A DNA stretch of 64,000 nt from CADEDH01 sp039201605 (GTDB lineage: Bacteria > Actinomycetota > Acidimicrobiia > Acidimicrobiales > SZUA-35), in contig JBCCRO010000025.1 of assembly GCA_039201605.1 (NCBI GenBank), positions 1-64,000 on the forward strand. The letters run 5' to 3'. Position 1 is the stretch's first letter. Every line of letters begins with the position of its first letter. The notes beneath the pieces are model-generated. The model was not told the origin of the DNA. It saw only the letters and a list, made by a program, of their open reading frames with translations, and ran no database searches. Positions 40,432 to 49,860 of this stretch are shown here, in pieces. The position numbers and the translations under genes were made by a program.

Positions 40432-40541
40432 ACCGCCCGCCGGGAGATCGTAGCCGTCGACAGCGTTCGGCCCGAGAACCCTTGCGACCGCCGTCACACC
40501 GATCGTTTACTGCCTCTCGCCAAGTGGAAGGGGACCGACGA

Positions 40542-41429
40542 GTGACTGCGGAAGACACGCTCCCAGCGGTGGGGGACCCAGCGGACGACACCGGCTCGAC
40601 CGGTTCGCCGAGCGCGCCGGGCTCGACGGCGTCGACCGGTCTGACGGCGTTGGCCGAGGCCGCAGGCCGCATCCTGCACCCGATCGGGTGGGTCGCCGTC
40701 GCCTTCGCCGTGCTGGCCGTCGTGTTCAGCACCGTCGTCGACACCCGCTACCTGATCGGCAACCTCCGGCTCTGGCAGTGGGTCCTCCTGCTCGCCGTGA
40801 TCGGTCTCTCGTCGCAGGCGGCGCTCCTCGACCGGATCCGGGTCGGCATCGAGTCGGTGTCGTCGGTGACGAAGTTCGCGGCCTGGGTGCTCGTGTGGAT
40901 CGTCTGCTTCGTCCAGCTGTTCAACGTCGTGACCCGCTACGGCAACGGACTCGTCGAGCAGGACATCTACTACGGCGAGGCGGTGAGCGTCGCCTGGCAG
41001 TCGTTCGCCCTGATCGCCATCCTCGGCTTCAACTACGGCGTGCGGGACGGCGTCAACCCCCGGATCGACTTCTGGTGGGAGCACTTCAGCGACCGCACCA
41101 AGGCGACGCTCGACTTCACCATCCACGCCCTGCTGCTCCTGCCCTTCGCCATCATGGCGGTGCGCCTGCTCGACGGCACGGCGGCCATCGCCCTCGGTCG
41201 TCAGCGCGACGGCACCTGGCCGTCGGGGTGGCGGGTGTGGGAGACGTGGGAGCGCTCGACCGAAGCCGGTCAGCTCGCCGTCGGCCCGGTCAAGGCGATG
41301 CTCCTGGTCGCCTTCGCCCTGTTCGGCCTCCAGGTGGTGGCCGAGCTGATCAAGACCGGCTTCGTCGTGGTCAACCGAGCGGAGTACGGCAACATCGTCC
41401 GTCGCGACGCTCCTATGAGGATCGAGTAG
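40542..41429 (+). CDS. TRAP transporter small permease (DctQ type)
   Basis: The 295-residue membrane protein has a Ser/Thr-rich leader of about 45 residues, then four or more helices with the DctQ-type helices around residues 55-80, 110-130 and 145-165. A second hydrophilic loop (about 225-255) and a final helix make it larger than the usual 160-200-residue DctQ. GTG 40542 has GGAAGGGG about nine bases upstream. It is the first gene of dctQ-dctM-dctP order, with five bases to the large permease gene. Confidence 0.85.
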   Translation: MTAEDTLPAVGDPADDTGSTGSPSAPGSTASTGLTALAEAAGRILHPIGWVAVAFAVLAVVFSTVVDTRYLIGNLRLWQWVLLLAVIGLSSQAALLDRIRVGIESVSSVTKFAAWVLVWIVCFVQLFNVVTRYGNGLVEQDIYYGEAVSVAWQSFALIAILGFNYGVRDGVNPRIDFWWEHFSDRTKATLDFTIHALLLLPFAIMAVRLLDGTAAIALGRQRDGTWPSGWRVWETWERSTEAGQLAVGPVKAMLLVAFALFGLQVVAELIKTGFVVVNRAEYGNIVRRDAPMRIE

Positions 41430-41434
41430 GACGC

Positions 41435-43129
41435 ATGACTACTGATGTGGGAACCGTCGCGCCCGAACGCAGCGACGACGACGCGCTCATCGAGGAAGCG
41501 ACGGAACCGTCCGGCGGCACCCCGTGGTTGTGGCTGGTGGGAGCCGGCGTCACCCTCGCCCTGCTGGCGGTGGGGTACCAGACCCTCGAACTCGGGGTCT
41601 TCCTCTCGATGGTCATGTTCGCCGCCTTCATGGCCATGATCCTGTCCGGCTACAACGTCGCCTTCTCCTTCGCCGCCAACGCGCTGCTCTTCGCCTTCAT
41701 CGGCGACCTGACCGACACCTTCGACCCGGCGGCGCTCAACATCCTCCCCCAGCGCTGGTTCACCAACGTCAACGACGCCAACCTGCTGGCGGTCCCGCTG
41801 TTCGTGATGATGGGCGCTGTCCTCGAACGCTCCGGCGTGGCCGAACGGCTCCTCAACGCCATCGGCCTCCTCATGGGACGGCTCCGGGGCGGGGTGGCGG
41901 CGGCCGTGGTGGTGGTCGGCACCCTCCTGGCGGCGGCCACCGGCGTCACGGCGGCGACCGTGATCGTGATGGGGCTGCTGTCGCTGCCGGCCATGGTCCG
42001 CCTCGGCTACGACCACAAGCTGGCCACCGGCGCCATCGTGGCCTCGGGCACCCTGGCCCAGCTGTTGCCGCCGAGCATCGTGCTCATCCTGCTGGCCCAA
42101 CAGCTCAGCGTCGGCATCCTCGGCCTCTTCGCCGGGGCCCTCCTGCCCGGTCTGATGCTCGCCGGCCTCTACCTGGCCTACGTCCTGATCATCTCGTGGC
42201 TCCGACCCGAGGTCGGCCCGGCCATGGCCCCCGAGCTGCGGGTCATCCCCGGCAACCCCACCGCCCGGACCAAGCTCACGATCGCCCTCCTCCTCGCCGT
42301 CCAGGTGGCCCTGGCCCTGGTCCTGATCGACGCCCGGGTGGCCGTGACCTACGGCGGAGCGGCGTTCCTGCTCTTCGCCGCCATCCTCCTGATGGGCAGG
42401 ATGCTCACCACCGAGGTGCTGGTCTCGATCGTGCCGACGGTCGTCCTCATCGTGGCCGTGCTGGCCGCGATCTTCGGCGGCATCGCCACCCCGTCGGAGT
42501 CGGGGGCAGTCGGCGTGTTCGGCGCTCTGGTGCTCACCGTCTTCAACTGGCTGGTCGACCGGCTTCTCAGCAACGACGGCGCCACCCACATCGAGTCGAA
42601 GTGGCGCTTCACCCCCTCCGAGGCCCGGGCCGCGGCCCAGTCGACGGCGTCGATCACCGTGCTGGTGATGTCGCTGCTGTTCGCCTCGACGTTCTTCAGC
42701 GCCATGTTCTTCCAGCTCGGCGGCTCCGACCAGACCTCGGAGTGGCTGACCGCCATCGGCGGCGGGAAGTTCGGCTTCGTGCTGGTGGCGATGATCGCCG
42801 TGTTCATCCTCGGCATCAACCTCGAGTTCCTCGAGATCACGTTCATCGTGGTGCCGATCTTCGTGCCGGCCATGGTCGAACTCGGCTTCACCAGCGAGGA
42901 GAAGATCTGGTTCGCCGTGCTCATGGCGGTGAACCTCAACATGGCCTTCATCTCGCCGCCGGTCGGCTTCTCGCTCTTCTACCTCCAGTCGGTGGCCCCA
43001 CCCGAGGTCGAGACCGCCGACATCCACAAGGGAGCGCTGCCGTTCATGGCGCTGCAGGGCGTGGCCCTGGTGCTGCTGGCGCTGTTCCCCCAGATCACCG
43101 AGCTGTCACTACGGGTCTTCGGCTCGTAG
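41435..43129 (+). CDS. TRAP transporter large permease (DctM type)
   Basis: The 564-residue protein has 12 or more helices. Its family parts are ILSGYNVAFSFAANALLFAFIG, LLAVPLFVMMGAVLERSGVAERLLNAIG, GVTAATVIVMGLLSLPAMVRLGYDHKLATGAI, PPSIVLILLAQ and GIATPSESGAVGVFGALVL. It forms the sodium-coupled importer with the small subunit and receives substrate from the binding protein. The hydrophilic insert near residues 370-390 (LLSNDGATHIESKWRF) fits the mannitol/chloroaromatic (TakP) branch. Confidence 0.92.
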   Translation: MTTDVGTVAPERSDDDALIEEATEPSGGTPWLWLVGAGVTLALLAVGYQTLELGVFLSMVMFAAFMAMILSGYNVAFSFAANALLFAFIGDLTDTFDPAALNILPQRWFTNVNDANLLAVPLFVMMGAVLERSGVAERLLNAIGLLMGRLRGGVAAAVVVVGTLLAAATGVTAATVIVMGLLSLPAMVRLGYDHKLATGAIVASGTLAQLLPPSIVLILLAQQLSVGILGLFAGALLPGLMLAGLYLAYVLIISWLRPEVGPAMAPELRVIPGNPTARTKLTIALLLAVQVALALVLIDARVAVTYGGAAFLLFAAILLMGRMLTTEVLVSIVPTVVLIVAVLAAIFGGIATPSESGAVGVFGALVLTVFNWLVDRLLSNDGATHIESKWRFTPSEARAAAQSTASITVLVMSLLFASTFFSAMFFQLGGSDQTSEWLTAIGGGKFGFVLVAMIAVFILGINLEFLEITFIVVPIFVPAMVELGFTSEEKIWFAVLMAVNLNMAFISPPVGFSLFYLQSVAPPEVETADIHKGALPFMALQGVALVLLALFPQITELSLRVFGS

Positions 43130-43161
43130 CCGCTGATCCCACCAACCCTGAAGGGGAGATA

Positions 43162-44361
43162 ATGAGCAACGAAGAAGAGACGACCGGCCTCGACCGGCGG
43201 GCCTTTCTCAGCAAGGGCGGTCTCGCCGTGGCCGGCTTCGCCGCCAGCTCCGCCGTGCTGGCCGCCTGCGGTGGCGACGACGGTGGCGACGACGCCTCGG
43301 CCAGCGGCAGCTCGGCCGAGGAGCAGGCCGACTCCGAGACCGTCGAGCTGATCGTGGGCGACGGCCCGGAGATCGAGTGGGAGATGGCCACCAGCTGGCC
43401 GACCGGCCTGGTCACCCTCTTCGGGTCGGCCATGCTGTTCACCGAGACCGTGAGTCGTCTGACCGGCGGCAAGTTCACCATCAACGCCCGCCCCGCCGGT
43501 GAGATCGTGGGCGGCCTCGAGGTGCTGCCCACCGTGCGCGACAGCGGCGTCCAGTCGGGCCACACCGCCTCGTACTACTACACCGGCCTCAGCCCGGTGC
43601 AGAACTTCGGCACCTCGATGCCCTTCGGCCTCACCCAGCGCCAGCACAACGCCTGGCTGTTCCAGGGTGGCGGCCTGGAGCTCCTCAACGAGTTCTACGC
43701 CGAGACCCACGGCATCATCACCTTCCCCGCCGGCGGCACCGGCTGCCAGATGGGGGGCTGGTTCACCAAGGAGATCAACACCGTCGCCGACCTCCAGGGC
43801 CTCACCATGCGCATCCCCGGCATCGCCGGTCAGGTGCTCAACAACCTCGGCGGCGAGCAGGTGTCGCTGCCCGGCGGCGAGATCCTCCCCGCCATCGAGA
43901 CCGGGGCCATCGACGCCGCCGAGTTCGTCGGCCCCACCGACGACCTGATCCTCGGCCTCGACCAGTTCGACGGCGACCTCTTCTACTACTACCCGGGGTG
44001 GTGGGAGCCGGGCACCACGCTGGAGGTGCAGTTCCCGCTCAGCCTGTGGAACGACCTCCCCGAGGAGTACCAGGCGGCGATCGAGATCGCAGCGATGTAC
44101 GCCCACACCAAGACGATCGCCCAGTACGACGTGCTAAACCCGGCCGACCTGGAGCGGATCAAGGAGTTCGCCGAGCTGCGGGAGTTCTCCCCGGAGATCA
44201 TGGACGCCTTCTCCGATGAGACCGAGACGGTGCTCGACGGCATCGCCGCCGAGGACTCGACCTTCGCCGACATCCTCGGACCGTGGCGGAGCTACCGGGA
44301 CAGCGTCTCGGAGTGGCACGGTCTGGCCGAGCGCTCGTTCCTCAACCAGCAGACGGCCTGA
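43162..44361 (+). CDS. TRAP transporter substrate-binding protein, TakP-like
   Basis: The 399-residue protein has a twin-arginine signal (LDRRAFLSKGG, RR at 12-13) and a lipobox (VLAAC, Cys36), so it is probably a Tat-exported lipoprotein. The mature part follows the DctP family: MATSWPTG, AGEIVGGLEVLPTVRDSGVQ, GGWFTKEINTVADLQGLTMRIPG, and ETGAIDAAEFVGPTDD. The conserved Arg (MRIPG) binds the ligand carboxylate. The Trp/Glu-rich region resembles TakP, which binds 2-oxoacids as sodium complexes. AAGGGGAG precedes ATG 43162. Confidence 0.9.
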   Translation: MSNEEETTGLDRRAFLSKGGLAVAGFAASSAVLAACGGDDGGDDASASGSSAEEQADSETVELIVGDGPEIEWEMATSWPTGLVTLFGSAMLFTETVSRLTGGKFTINARPAGEIVGGLEVLPTVRDSGVQSGHTASYYYTGLSPVQNFGTSMPFGLTQRQHNAWLFQGGGLELLNEFYAETHGIITFPAGGTGCQMGGWFTKEINTVADLQGLTMRIPGIAGQVLNNLGGEQVSLPGGEILPAIETGAIDAAEFVGPTDDLILGLDQFDGDLFYYYPGWWEPGTTLEVQFPLSLWNDLPEEYQAAIEIAAMYAHTKTIAQYDVLNPADLERIKEFAELREFSPEIMDAFSDETETVLDGIAAEDSTFADILGPWRSYRDSVSEWHGLAERSFLNQQTA

Positions 44362-44392
44362 TCGGCGGTGGCGGCGAGCCGGGGTCGATCCC

Positions 44393-44887
44393 ATGCGTGA
44401 ACGGGTGTTGCTGGCCTCCGTGCGGCGCCATCTGGGCGCCGAGGTGGCCGACGCCGTGTTCCTCTGGCGGACGGGTCGGTTGACCGTCCCGTTCGCGCTC
44501 GCCGCCACCCTCGTCTGTGCCGCCCTGGCCGCCGCTCTCGGCTTCCACTGGCCGACCGGCGTCGTGGCCATCGGCCTGGTCGGCGGGGCGGTGGCCTGGG
44601 TCGCCGGCACCGAGTATCGGGTGCTGGCGGTGCAGGCCGACGGCGAGATGCGGCTGCTGCGCGGCAGCCGCATCCGCCAGACCGCCGTCGCCGTGCTCGA
44701 TGACCGCATCGACCGCAACTCGATCCGACCGCTGTCGGTGAGCCCGGTGGTGTCCCACTGGCGGGTGGGAGGCCACGAGTACACCCTCCATCGCCGCTAC
44801 CAGCGACGAATCGCCACCATGGCCGGCGGAGCCCCCTCGTCCCCCCGCGGGGGCGACGCCGGGCCCGCCTCGGACGGTGGTCGATGA
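44393..44887 (+). CDS. Small membrane protein, 164 aa
   Basis: Two adjacent membrane helices (about residues 31-50 and 55-75) are followed by a basic cytoplasmic domain of about 85 residues (RVLAVQADGEMRLLRGSRIRQTAV). No family was recognised. The gene starts at ATG 44393, 31 bases after the TRAP binding-protein gene, and overlaps the antiporter gene by four bases (ATGA). It may therefore be co-translated with the antiporter. The function is unknown. Confidence 0.65.
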   Translation: MRERVLLASVRRHLGAEVADAVFLWRTGRLTVPFALAATLVCAALAAALGFHWPTGVVAIGLVGGAVAWVAGTEYRVLAVQADGEMRLLRGSRIRQTAVAVLDDRIDRNSIRPLSVSPVVSHWRVGGHEYTLHRRYQRRIATMAGGAPSSPRGGDAGPASDGGR

Positions 44888-45819
44888 TCGTCACCGCCCT
44901 CGTCGCCCTGGTGATCGGGCTGGTGGTGCTGGTCCAGGCCGCCGATCACTTCGTGCTCGGCGCCGCCCGGGTGGCAGGCCGCACCTCTCTCACCCCGGTG
45001 GTCGTCGGGGCCGTCGTTCTCGGCTTCGGCACCAGCGCGCCGGAGCTGCTGGTGTCCGGTCTTGCCGCCCGCCAGGGCGACGCCGCCCTCGGCATCGGCA
45101 ACATCGTCGGCTCCAACATCGCCAACCTCAGCCTCGTCCTCGGGGCCGCCGCCCTGCTGGCCCGCCTGCCCCTACCGGGGAACGCCATCCGCCGGGAGGC
45201 CCCGATGGCCATCGGAGCCGGCCTGGTCTTCGCCGTCGTGGTGCAGGGCGGGGTGAGCCGCATCGAGGGCCTGGTCCTCCTCGTCCTCATGATCGGCGCC
45301 CTGGCCTGGCTTCTCCTCACCTCGGGATCGGACGAGATCCTGGCCGAGGTCGACGAGGACGCCGGCTCGCTGTCGGTCGAGGCGACCCGGACCGGTGTGG
45401 CCCTGGTGGCCACCCTCGTCGGGGCCCGGCTCGTCGTGTGGGGCGCAGGTTCACTGGCCGACGCCATCGGCATGAGCAAGGGGTTCGTCGGTCTCACCAT
45501 CGTGGCCATCGGCACCTCGCTCCCGGAGCTCGTCACGGTGATCGCCGCCGCCCGCCGCCGGGAGACCGGTCTGATCGTCGGCAACCTGCTCGGCTCCAAC
45601 CTGTTCAACAGCCTCAGCGTCGGCGCCGTCGTCGGCCTGCTCGGCGACGGTCAGGCCGCAGGCACCGCCGTCGCCGTGACCGGGGCCGCCGTCATGGTCG
45701 CCGTGTCGTTGGTGGCCCTGCTGTTCATGGTCACCCAGCGGGTGGTCGTGCGCTGGGAGGGCGTCGTCCTGCTCGGCCTGTACGCCGCCACCTTGACCAC
45801 CGTCGGAGCGGCCCCATAA
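44884..45819 (+). CDS. Calcium/sodium antiporter (CaCA family, YrbG type)
   Basis: The 311-residue protein has about ten helices and both alpha-repeats of the CaCA superfamily: GFGTSAPELLVS with GNIVGSNIANL in the first half, and AIGTSLPELVTV with GNLLGSNLFNSL in the second. The paired Glu residues in the PEL motifs form the cation site. It exchanges Ca2+ or another divalent cation for Na+ or H+ across the cytoplasmic membrane. It overlaps the preceding small membrane gene and is 53 bases before ppdK. Confidence 0.9.
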   Translation: MIVTALVALVIGLVVLVQAADHFVLGAARVAGRTSLTPVVVGAVVLGFGTSAPELLVSGLAARQGDAALGIGNIVGSNIANLSLVLGAAALLARLPLPGNAIRREAPMAIGAGLVFAVVVQGGVSRIEGLVLLVLMIGALAWLLLTSGSDEILAEVDEDAGSLSVEATRTGVALVATLVGARLVVWGAGSLADAIGMSKGFVGLTIVAIGTSLPELVTVIAAARRRETGLIVGNLLGSNLFNSLSVGAVVGLLGDGQAAGTAVAVTGAAVMVAVSLVALLFMVTQRVVVRWEGVVLLGLYAATLTTVGAAP

Positions 45820-45872
45820 CCCGGTCCCTGCACATCGAGGCCACCCCTCGAGCCACCTCGGAGGAAGGCACC

Positions 45873-48590
45873 ATGCCCCAGTTCATCCACCACTTCGCCA
45901 ACGTCGACGTCGCCGAGATCGCCGCCGACGCACCGACCGCCGACGGCGACCTCACCGCCGCCCGCCGCCTGCTCGGCGGCAAGGGGGCCAACCTGGCCGA
46001 GATGACCCGCCTCGGCCTGCCGGTCCCGCCCGGCTTCGTCGTCACCACCGACGCCTGCCACGCCGTGCTCGACGAGGGCGGCCTCCCGGAGGCGATCTGG
46101 GGGCAGGTCACCGCCGCCGTCCGCGAGCTCGAACACACGACGGGCAAGCGCTACGGGGCCGGTCCCATCCCGCTGCTGGTGGCGGTCCGCTCCGGAGCAG
46201 CGGTGTCGATGCCGGGGATGATGGACACGATCCTCAACGTGGGGATGACCCCGACCGTGGTCGAGCAGCTGGCCGAACTGACCGGCGACCGGCGCTTCGC
46301 CTACGACTCCTACCGGCGCCTGATCCAGGGTTTCGGGGCCACCGTGCTCGGCGTCGACCCGGGTGCCTTCGAATCGCTCCTGACCGACGCCCGGCGCGAC
46401 GCCGACGTCGAACGCGACGACGAGCTGTCGGCCGACGCCCTGGCCGCTCTGGCCGAGAGCTTCCAGACGGTGATCGCCGAGCAGGGCACCCGTCCGTTCC
46501 CCACCGACCCCTGGGCCCAGCTCCGGATGGGGGTGGAGGCGGTGTTCACCAGCTGGAGGGCCAAGCGGGCCGTCGACTACCGCAACGCCGTCGGGATCGA
46601 CCACGGACTGGGCACCGCGGTCAACGTCGTGTCGATGGTGTTCGGGAACACCGGCTCCGCCTCGGGGACCGGTGTCGTCATGTCCCGCAACGGCACCACC
46701 GGCGCCCCCCAGCTCGAAGGCGACTTCCTGGTCAACGCCCAGGGGGAGGACGTCGTCTCCGGGGTGCGGGCCACGACCCCCATCGATCGGCTGGGGGAGT
46801 CCTTCCCGGAGGCGGCGGCCGAGTTGGCGCGGGTGGCCGAGCTGCTCGAAGGGCACTACCGCGACATGCAGGACATCGAGTTCACCATCGAGCATGGTCG
46901 CCTGTGGCTGCTCCAGACCCGGAGCGGCAAGCGGACGCCGTGCGCCGCGGTGCGGATCGCCGTCGATCTGGTCGACGAGGGGCTGATCTCCCGGGACGAG
47001 GCCCTGGCCCGGGTCTCGACCGAGCAACTGGAGGCCCTCCTCCACCCGCAGTTCCCCCCGGCGGTCACCGACGACCGCGAGCCGCTGGCCTCGGGCCTCA
47101 ACGTGTCACCGGGAGCGGCGGTGGGTCGGGTCACCTTCGATCCCGACCGGTGTGTCGAGTGGGCCGAGTCCGGCGAGCAGGTGGTGCTGGTCCGTCCCGA
47201 GACCAAGCCCGAGGACGTCCACGGCATGCTGGCGGCGGCCGGCATCCTCACCTCGACCGGGGGCCGCACCAGCCACGCCGCCCTCGTCGCCCGCCAGTTC
47301 GCCAAACCGGCGGTGGCCGGGGCGGCCGATGTCCAGGTCGACGTGGCCAACCGCCAGGCCCGCATCGGGGGCCGGGCGATCACCGAGGGCGACTGGCTCT
47401 CGATCGACGGCACCACCGGGTCGGTGTACCTGGGGCGGCTCGACACGACGGCCCCCGCCCTCGACGACCCGACGGTGGTCCGCTTCCTCGACTGGGCCGA
47501 CGAGGTGCGCACCCTCGGGGTCCGTGCCAACGTCGACACCGCGGAGGAGGCGACGGTTGCCCGAGGCCTGGGGGCCGACGGGGTCGGCCTGTGCCGGACC
47601 GAGCACATGTTCTTCGACCCGGAACGGCTGGCCCTGATGCAGCGGATGATCACCGCCCGCGAGCCCTCGGTGCGGCGTGCCCTGACCTACCGCCTCCTGC
47701 CCTACCAGCGGGCGGACTTCACCGCCCTGTTCGAGGCGATGGACGGCCTGCCGGTGGTGATCCGCCTCCTCGATCCGCCCCTGCACGAGTTCCTGCCCCA
47801 GCGGGACGATCTGGAGGCCGAGGCGGCGTCGTTGCGGGACCGCCTGGAGTCGGGGGACGGCGAGCCGGTCGGTCGGCTTGAGGAGGCGCTGGCCACCGCG
47901 ACGTCGACCATCGAGGCCGTCGACGAGCTGAGCGAGGCCAACCCGATGCTCGGTCTGCGGGGGGTCCGCCTCGGGATCGTCCAGCCCGACCTGACGGCGA
48001 TGCAGGCCCGTGCCATCTTCGAAGCGGCGGTCGCCGCCGTCGGCAACGGGTGTTCGCCCCAGCCGGCGATCATGGTGCCCCTGGTCAGCCACGGCAACGA
48101 GTTCGCTGCCCAACGGGCCGTGATCGACGCCGTCGCCACCCAGGTCGCCGCCGACACCGGCGTCGAGATCGAGTACAAGGTCGGCGTGATGATAGAGGTG
48201 CCCCGGGCCGCCCTGGTGGCCGACGAGATCGCCCGCCACGCCGACTTCTTCTCCTTCGGCACCAACGACCTCACCCAGACGACCTTCGCCATGAGCCGGG
48301 ACGACGCCGAGAAGGCCTTCGTGGCCGACTACATCGACCAGGGCATCCTCGACGCCAATCCCTTCACCACCCTCGACGTCGGCGGGGTGGGACGCCTCGT
48401 CCGTCACGCCCACGACCTGGGGCGGGAGGCCAACGCCGGCCTCGAGACCGGGATCTGCGGCGAGCACGGGGGCGACCCGGCGTCGATCGACTACTTCCAC
48501 GACGTCGGCCTGGCCTACGTCAGCTGCTCGGCCTACCGGGTGCCGGTGGCCCGACTGGCGGCGGCCCAGGCCGCCCTGGGGGCCGGTTGA
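45873..48590 (+). CDS. ppdK: Pyruvate phosphate dikinase
   Basis: The 905-residue length is normal for PPDK, which interconverts pyruvate + ATP + Pi with PEP + AMP + PPi. It has an N-terminal nucleotide-binding part (LLGGKGANLAEMTRLGLPVPPGFVVTT; SGAAVSMPGMMDTILNVG), the phosphohistidine domain (TSTGGRTSHAALVAR, His468), and a C-terminal PEP/pyruvate barrel (EYKVGVMIEVPRAAL, FSFGTNDLTQ, and ETGICGEHGGDP with the catalytic Cys). GGAGGAAGG precedes ATG 45873. It links glycolysis with gluconeogenesis. Confidence 0.95.
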   Translation: MPQFIHHFANVDVAEIAADAPTADGDLTAARRLLGGKGANLAEMTRLGLPVPPGFVVTTDACHAVLDEGGLPEAIWGQVTAAVRELEHTTGKRYGAGPIPLLVAVRSGAAVSMPGMMDTILNVGMTPTVVEQLAELTGDRRFAYDSYRRLIQGFGATVLGVDPGAFESLLTDARRDADVERDDELSADALAALAESFQTVIAEQGTRPFPTDPWAQLRMGVEAVFTSWRAKRAVDYRNAVGIDHGLGTAVNVVSMVFGNTGSASGTGVVMSRNGTTGAPQLEGDFLVNAQGEDVVSGVRATTPIDRLGESFPEAAAELARVAELLEGHYRDMQDIEFTIEHGRLWLLQTRSGKRTPCAAVRIAVDLVDEGLISRDEALARVSTEQLEALLHPQFPPAVTDDREPLASGLNVSPGAAVGRVTFDPDRCVEWAESGEQVVLVRPETKPEDVHGMLAAAGILTSTGGRTSHAALVARQFAKPAVAGAADVQVDVANRQARIGGRAITEGDWLSIDGTTGSVYLGRLDTTAPALDDPTVVRFLDWADEVRTLGVRANVDTAEEATVARGLGADGVGLCRTEHMFFDPERLALMQRMITAREPSVRRALTYRLLPYQRADFTALFEAMDGLPVVIRLLDPPLHEFLPQRDDLEAEAASLRDRLESGDGEPVGRLEEALATATSTIEAVDELSEANPMLGLRGVRLGIVQPDLTAMQARAIFEAAVAAVGNGCSPQPAIMVPLVSHGNEFAAQRAVIDAVATQVAADTGVEIEYKVGVMIEVPRAALVADEIARHADFFSFGTNDLTQTTFAMSRDDAEKAFVADYIDQGILDANPFTTLDVGGVGRLVRHAHDLGREANAGLETGICGEHGGDPASIDYFHDVGLAYVSCSAYRVPVARLAAAQAALGAG

Positions 48591-48633
48591 GTCCCGGTCT
48601 CGGCGAGGAGCGGCCGGTGGCCTGAGCGGTCCG

Positions 48634-49725
48634 CTAGGCGGACTTGTGGCGCCAGTAGCCGGTCATCGAGACCCGGCCCGCCGGGATCTCCAACTCCCGC
48701 CGGACGTAGCGCCGGATCGCGCCGACGATCCGGGACTCGGCCGCCCCGAACACGAACAGGCCGTCCTCGGCCGCCGGGACGACCCGGCGGGTGGCGTCGA
48801 GCAGGGCGGTCCCGGTGCCCGCCGAGGTGTCGCCCCTGTGCTGCCAGTGGACGGTGACCCCTGGCCGGTCGGTGAGGGCGAACTCGGCCGCCTCGTCGTC
48901 GATCTCCACCACCAGGTCGACCGGGATGTCGTCGGGCAACAGCTCGGCCGTCGCCAACGTGGCGGCGACACCGGCCTCATCGCATACGCCGACGAACCGG
49001 CTCACCCCCTCCAGCGCATCGGCGGCCCGCCGTGGACCCCAGACCGTGACCGGGGTCCCAACCTCGGCGGTTCCGGCCCAGCCGCCGATGGTGTGCGGGT
49101 CGTTCCCGTGGAGCACGACCCAGACCTCGATGGTGGCCTCGGCCTCGTCCCACCGCCGGACGGAGTAGGTGGCGATCTTCGGCCGGACGTCGTCGTCCAT
49201 GGTGCGAAGCTCCGACAGTCGGACCGTCTCCGGTATCGGTCGACCGGGAAGTGCGATCAAGAGGCTGACCGCCTGGTCGCCGCCGAGATCCTCCCAGCCC
49301 TCCATCGGGCCGATGGTGAGGGCTCTGAGCCTCGGCGACAGGTGGCGCACCGCCTGAACCCGGACGTGGTTCGTCGGTTGGTTCTCCGACTGCTGAAGCC
49401 GCTCCTCGAAGGAGGTCAGCGGATCGGTGGGCCGGATCGCCCTGGCGTTGGTCAGGAGCCCGAGCAGGGCTCCCTCCAGTCCCTCGATGCCGGAGACCGG
49501 TTCCTCGAAATCGACCCGAACGCCGCGGTCGTCGCCGCCTGCGGTCACCTCGACGTCGAGGCCTCGGGGGTCGATGGTCAGGACCTGGGCAGCCTCGATC
49601 GAGTCATCGGCCTCCACCGCCCGGGCGACGAAGGCGAACACGTCGGCGAAGGAGTCGTTGAGGGCGTCGAGCAGGCCCTCGATCTGTGCCGCCGTCTCCG
49701 GATCGAAGCTGCTCTGCTCGCTCAT
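48634..49725 (-). CDS. DUF2470 plus siderophore-interacting protein (SIP) fusion
   Basis: The 363-residue protein has two parts. Residues about 10-90 (DALNDSFADVFAFVARAV, then LTIDPRGLDVEVT and VRVDFEEPV) resemble DUF2470, a haem-utilisation-type domain. Residues about 115-363 form an FAD-binding, SIP/ViuB-type ferric-siderophore reductase: RLRALTIG, the FAD motif region ATYSVRRWD, and the C-terminal FGAAESRIVGAIRRYVRRELEI and MTGYWRHK. It probably reduces iron chelates in the cytoplasm. AGGAAGG precedes ATG 49725. The divergent neighbour is a haem-monooxygenase-like gene, which supports an iron/haem role. Confidence 0.85.
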   Translation of the reverse strand: MSEQSSFDPETAAQIEGLLDALNDSFADVFAFVARAVEADDSIEAAQVLTIDPRGLDVEVTAGGDDRGVRVDFEEPVSGIEGLEGALLGLLTNARAIRPTDPLTSFEERLQQSENQPTNHVRVQAVRHLSPRLRALTIGPMEGWEDLGGDQAVSLLIALPGRPIPETVRLSELRTMDDDVRPKIATYSVRRWDEAEATIEVWVVLHGNDPHTIGGWAGTAEVGTPVTVWGPRRAADALEGVSRFVGVCDEAGVAATLATAELLPDDIPVDLVVEIDDEAAEFALTDRPGVTVHWQHRGDTSAGTGTALLDATRRVVPAAEDGLFVFGAAESRIVGAIRRYVRRELEIPAGRVSMTGYWRHKSA

Positions 49726-49847
49726 CGTCGTGCCTTCCTGGCGCCCGGTCCCCCGGCGAACCTCCGTCCGCCCCGCGGGGCGAAGTCTAGACACCCGGTA
49801 TGCCGGTCGAGTCGGAGCCGGGCATCGACGAACGCGTCGGGTCCGGC

Positions 49848-49853
49848 GATACT
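49848..49853 (+). promoter_or_regulatory. -10 element for monooxygenase gene
   Basis: GATACT ends eight bases before ATG 49861. A purine-rich GGAGG also sits just before the ATG, so both leaderless and short-leader initiation are possible. Confidence 0.4.
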
Positions 49854-49860
49854 GGAGGCG

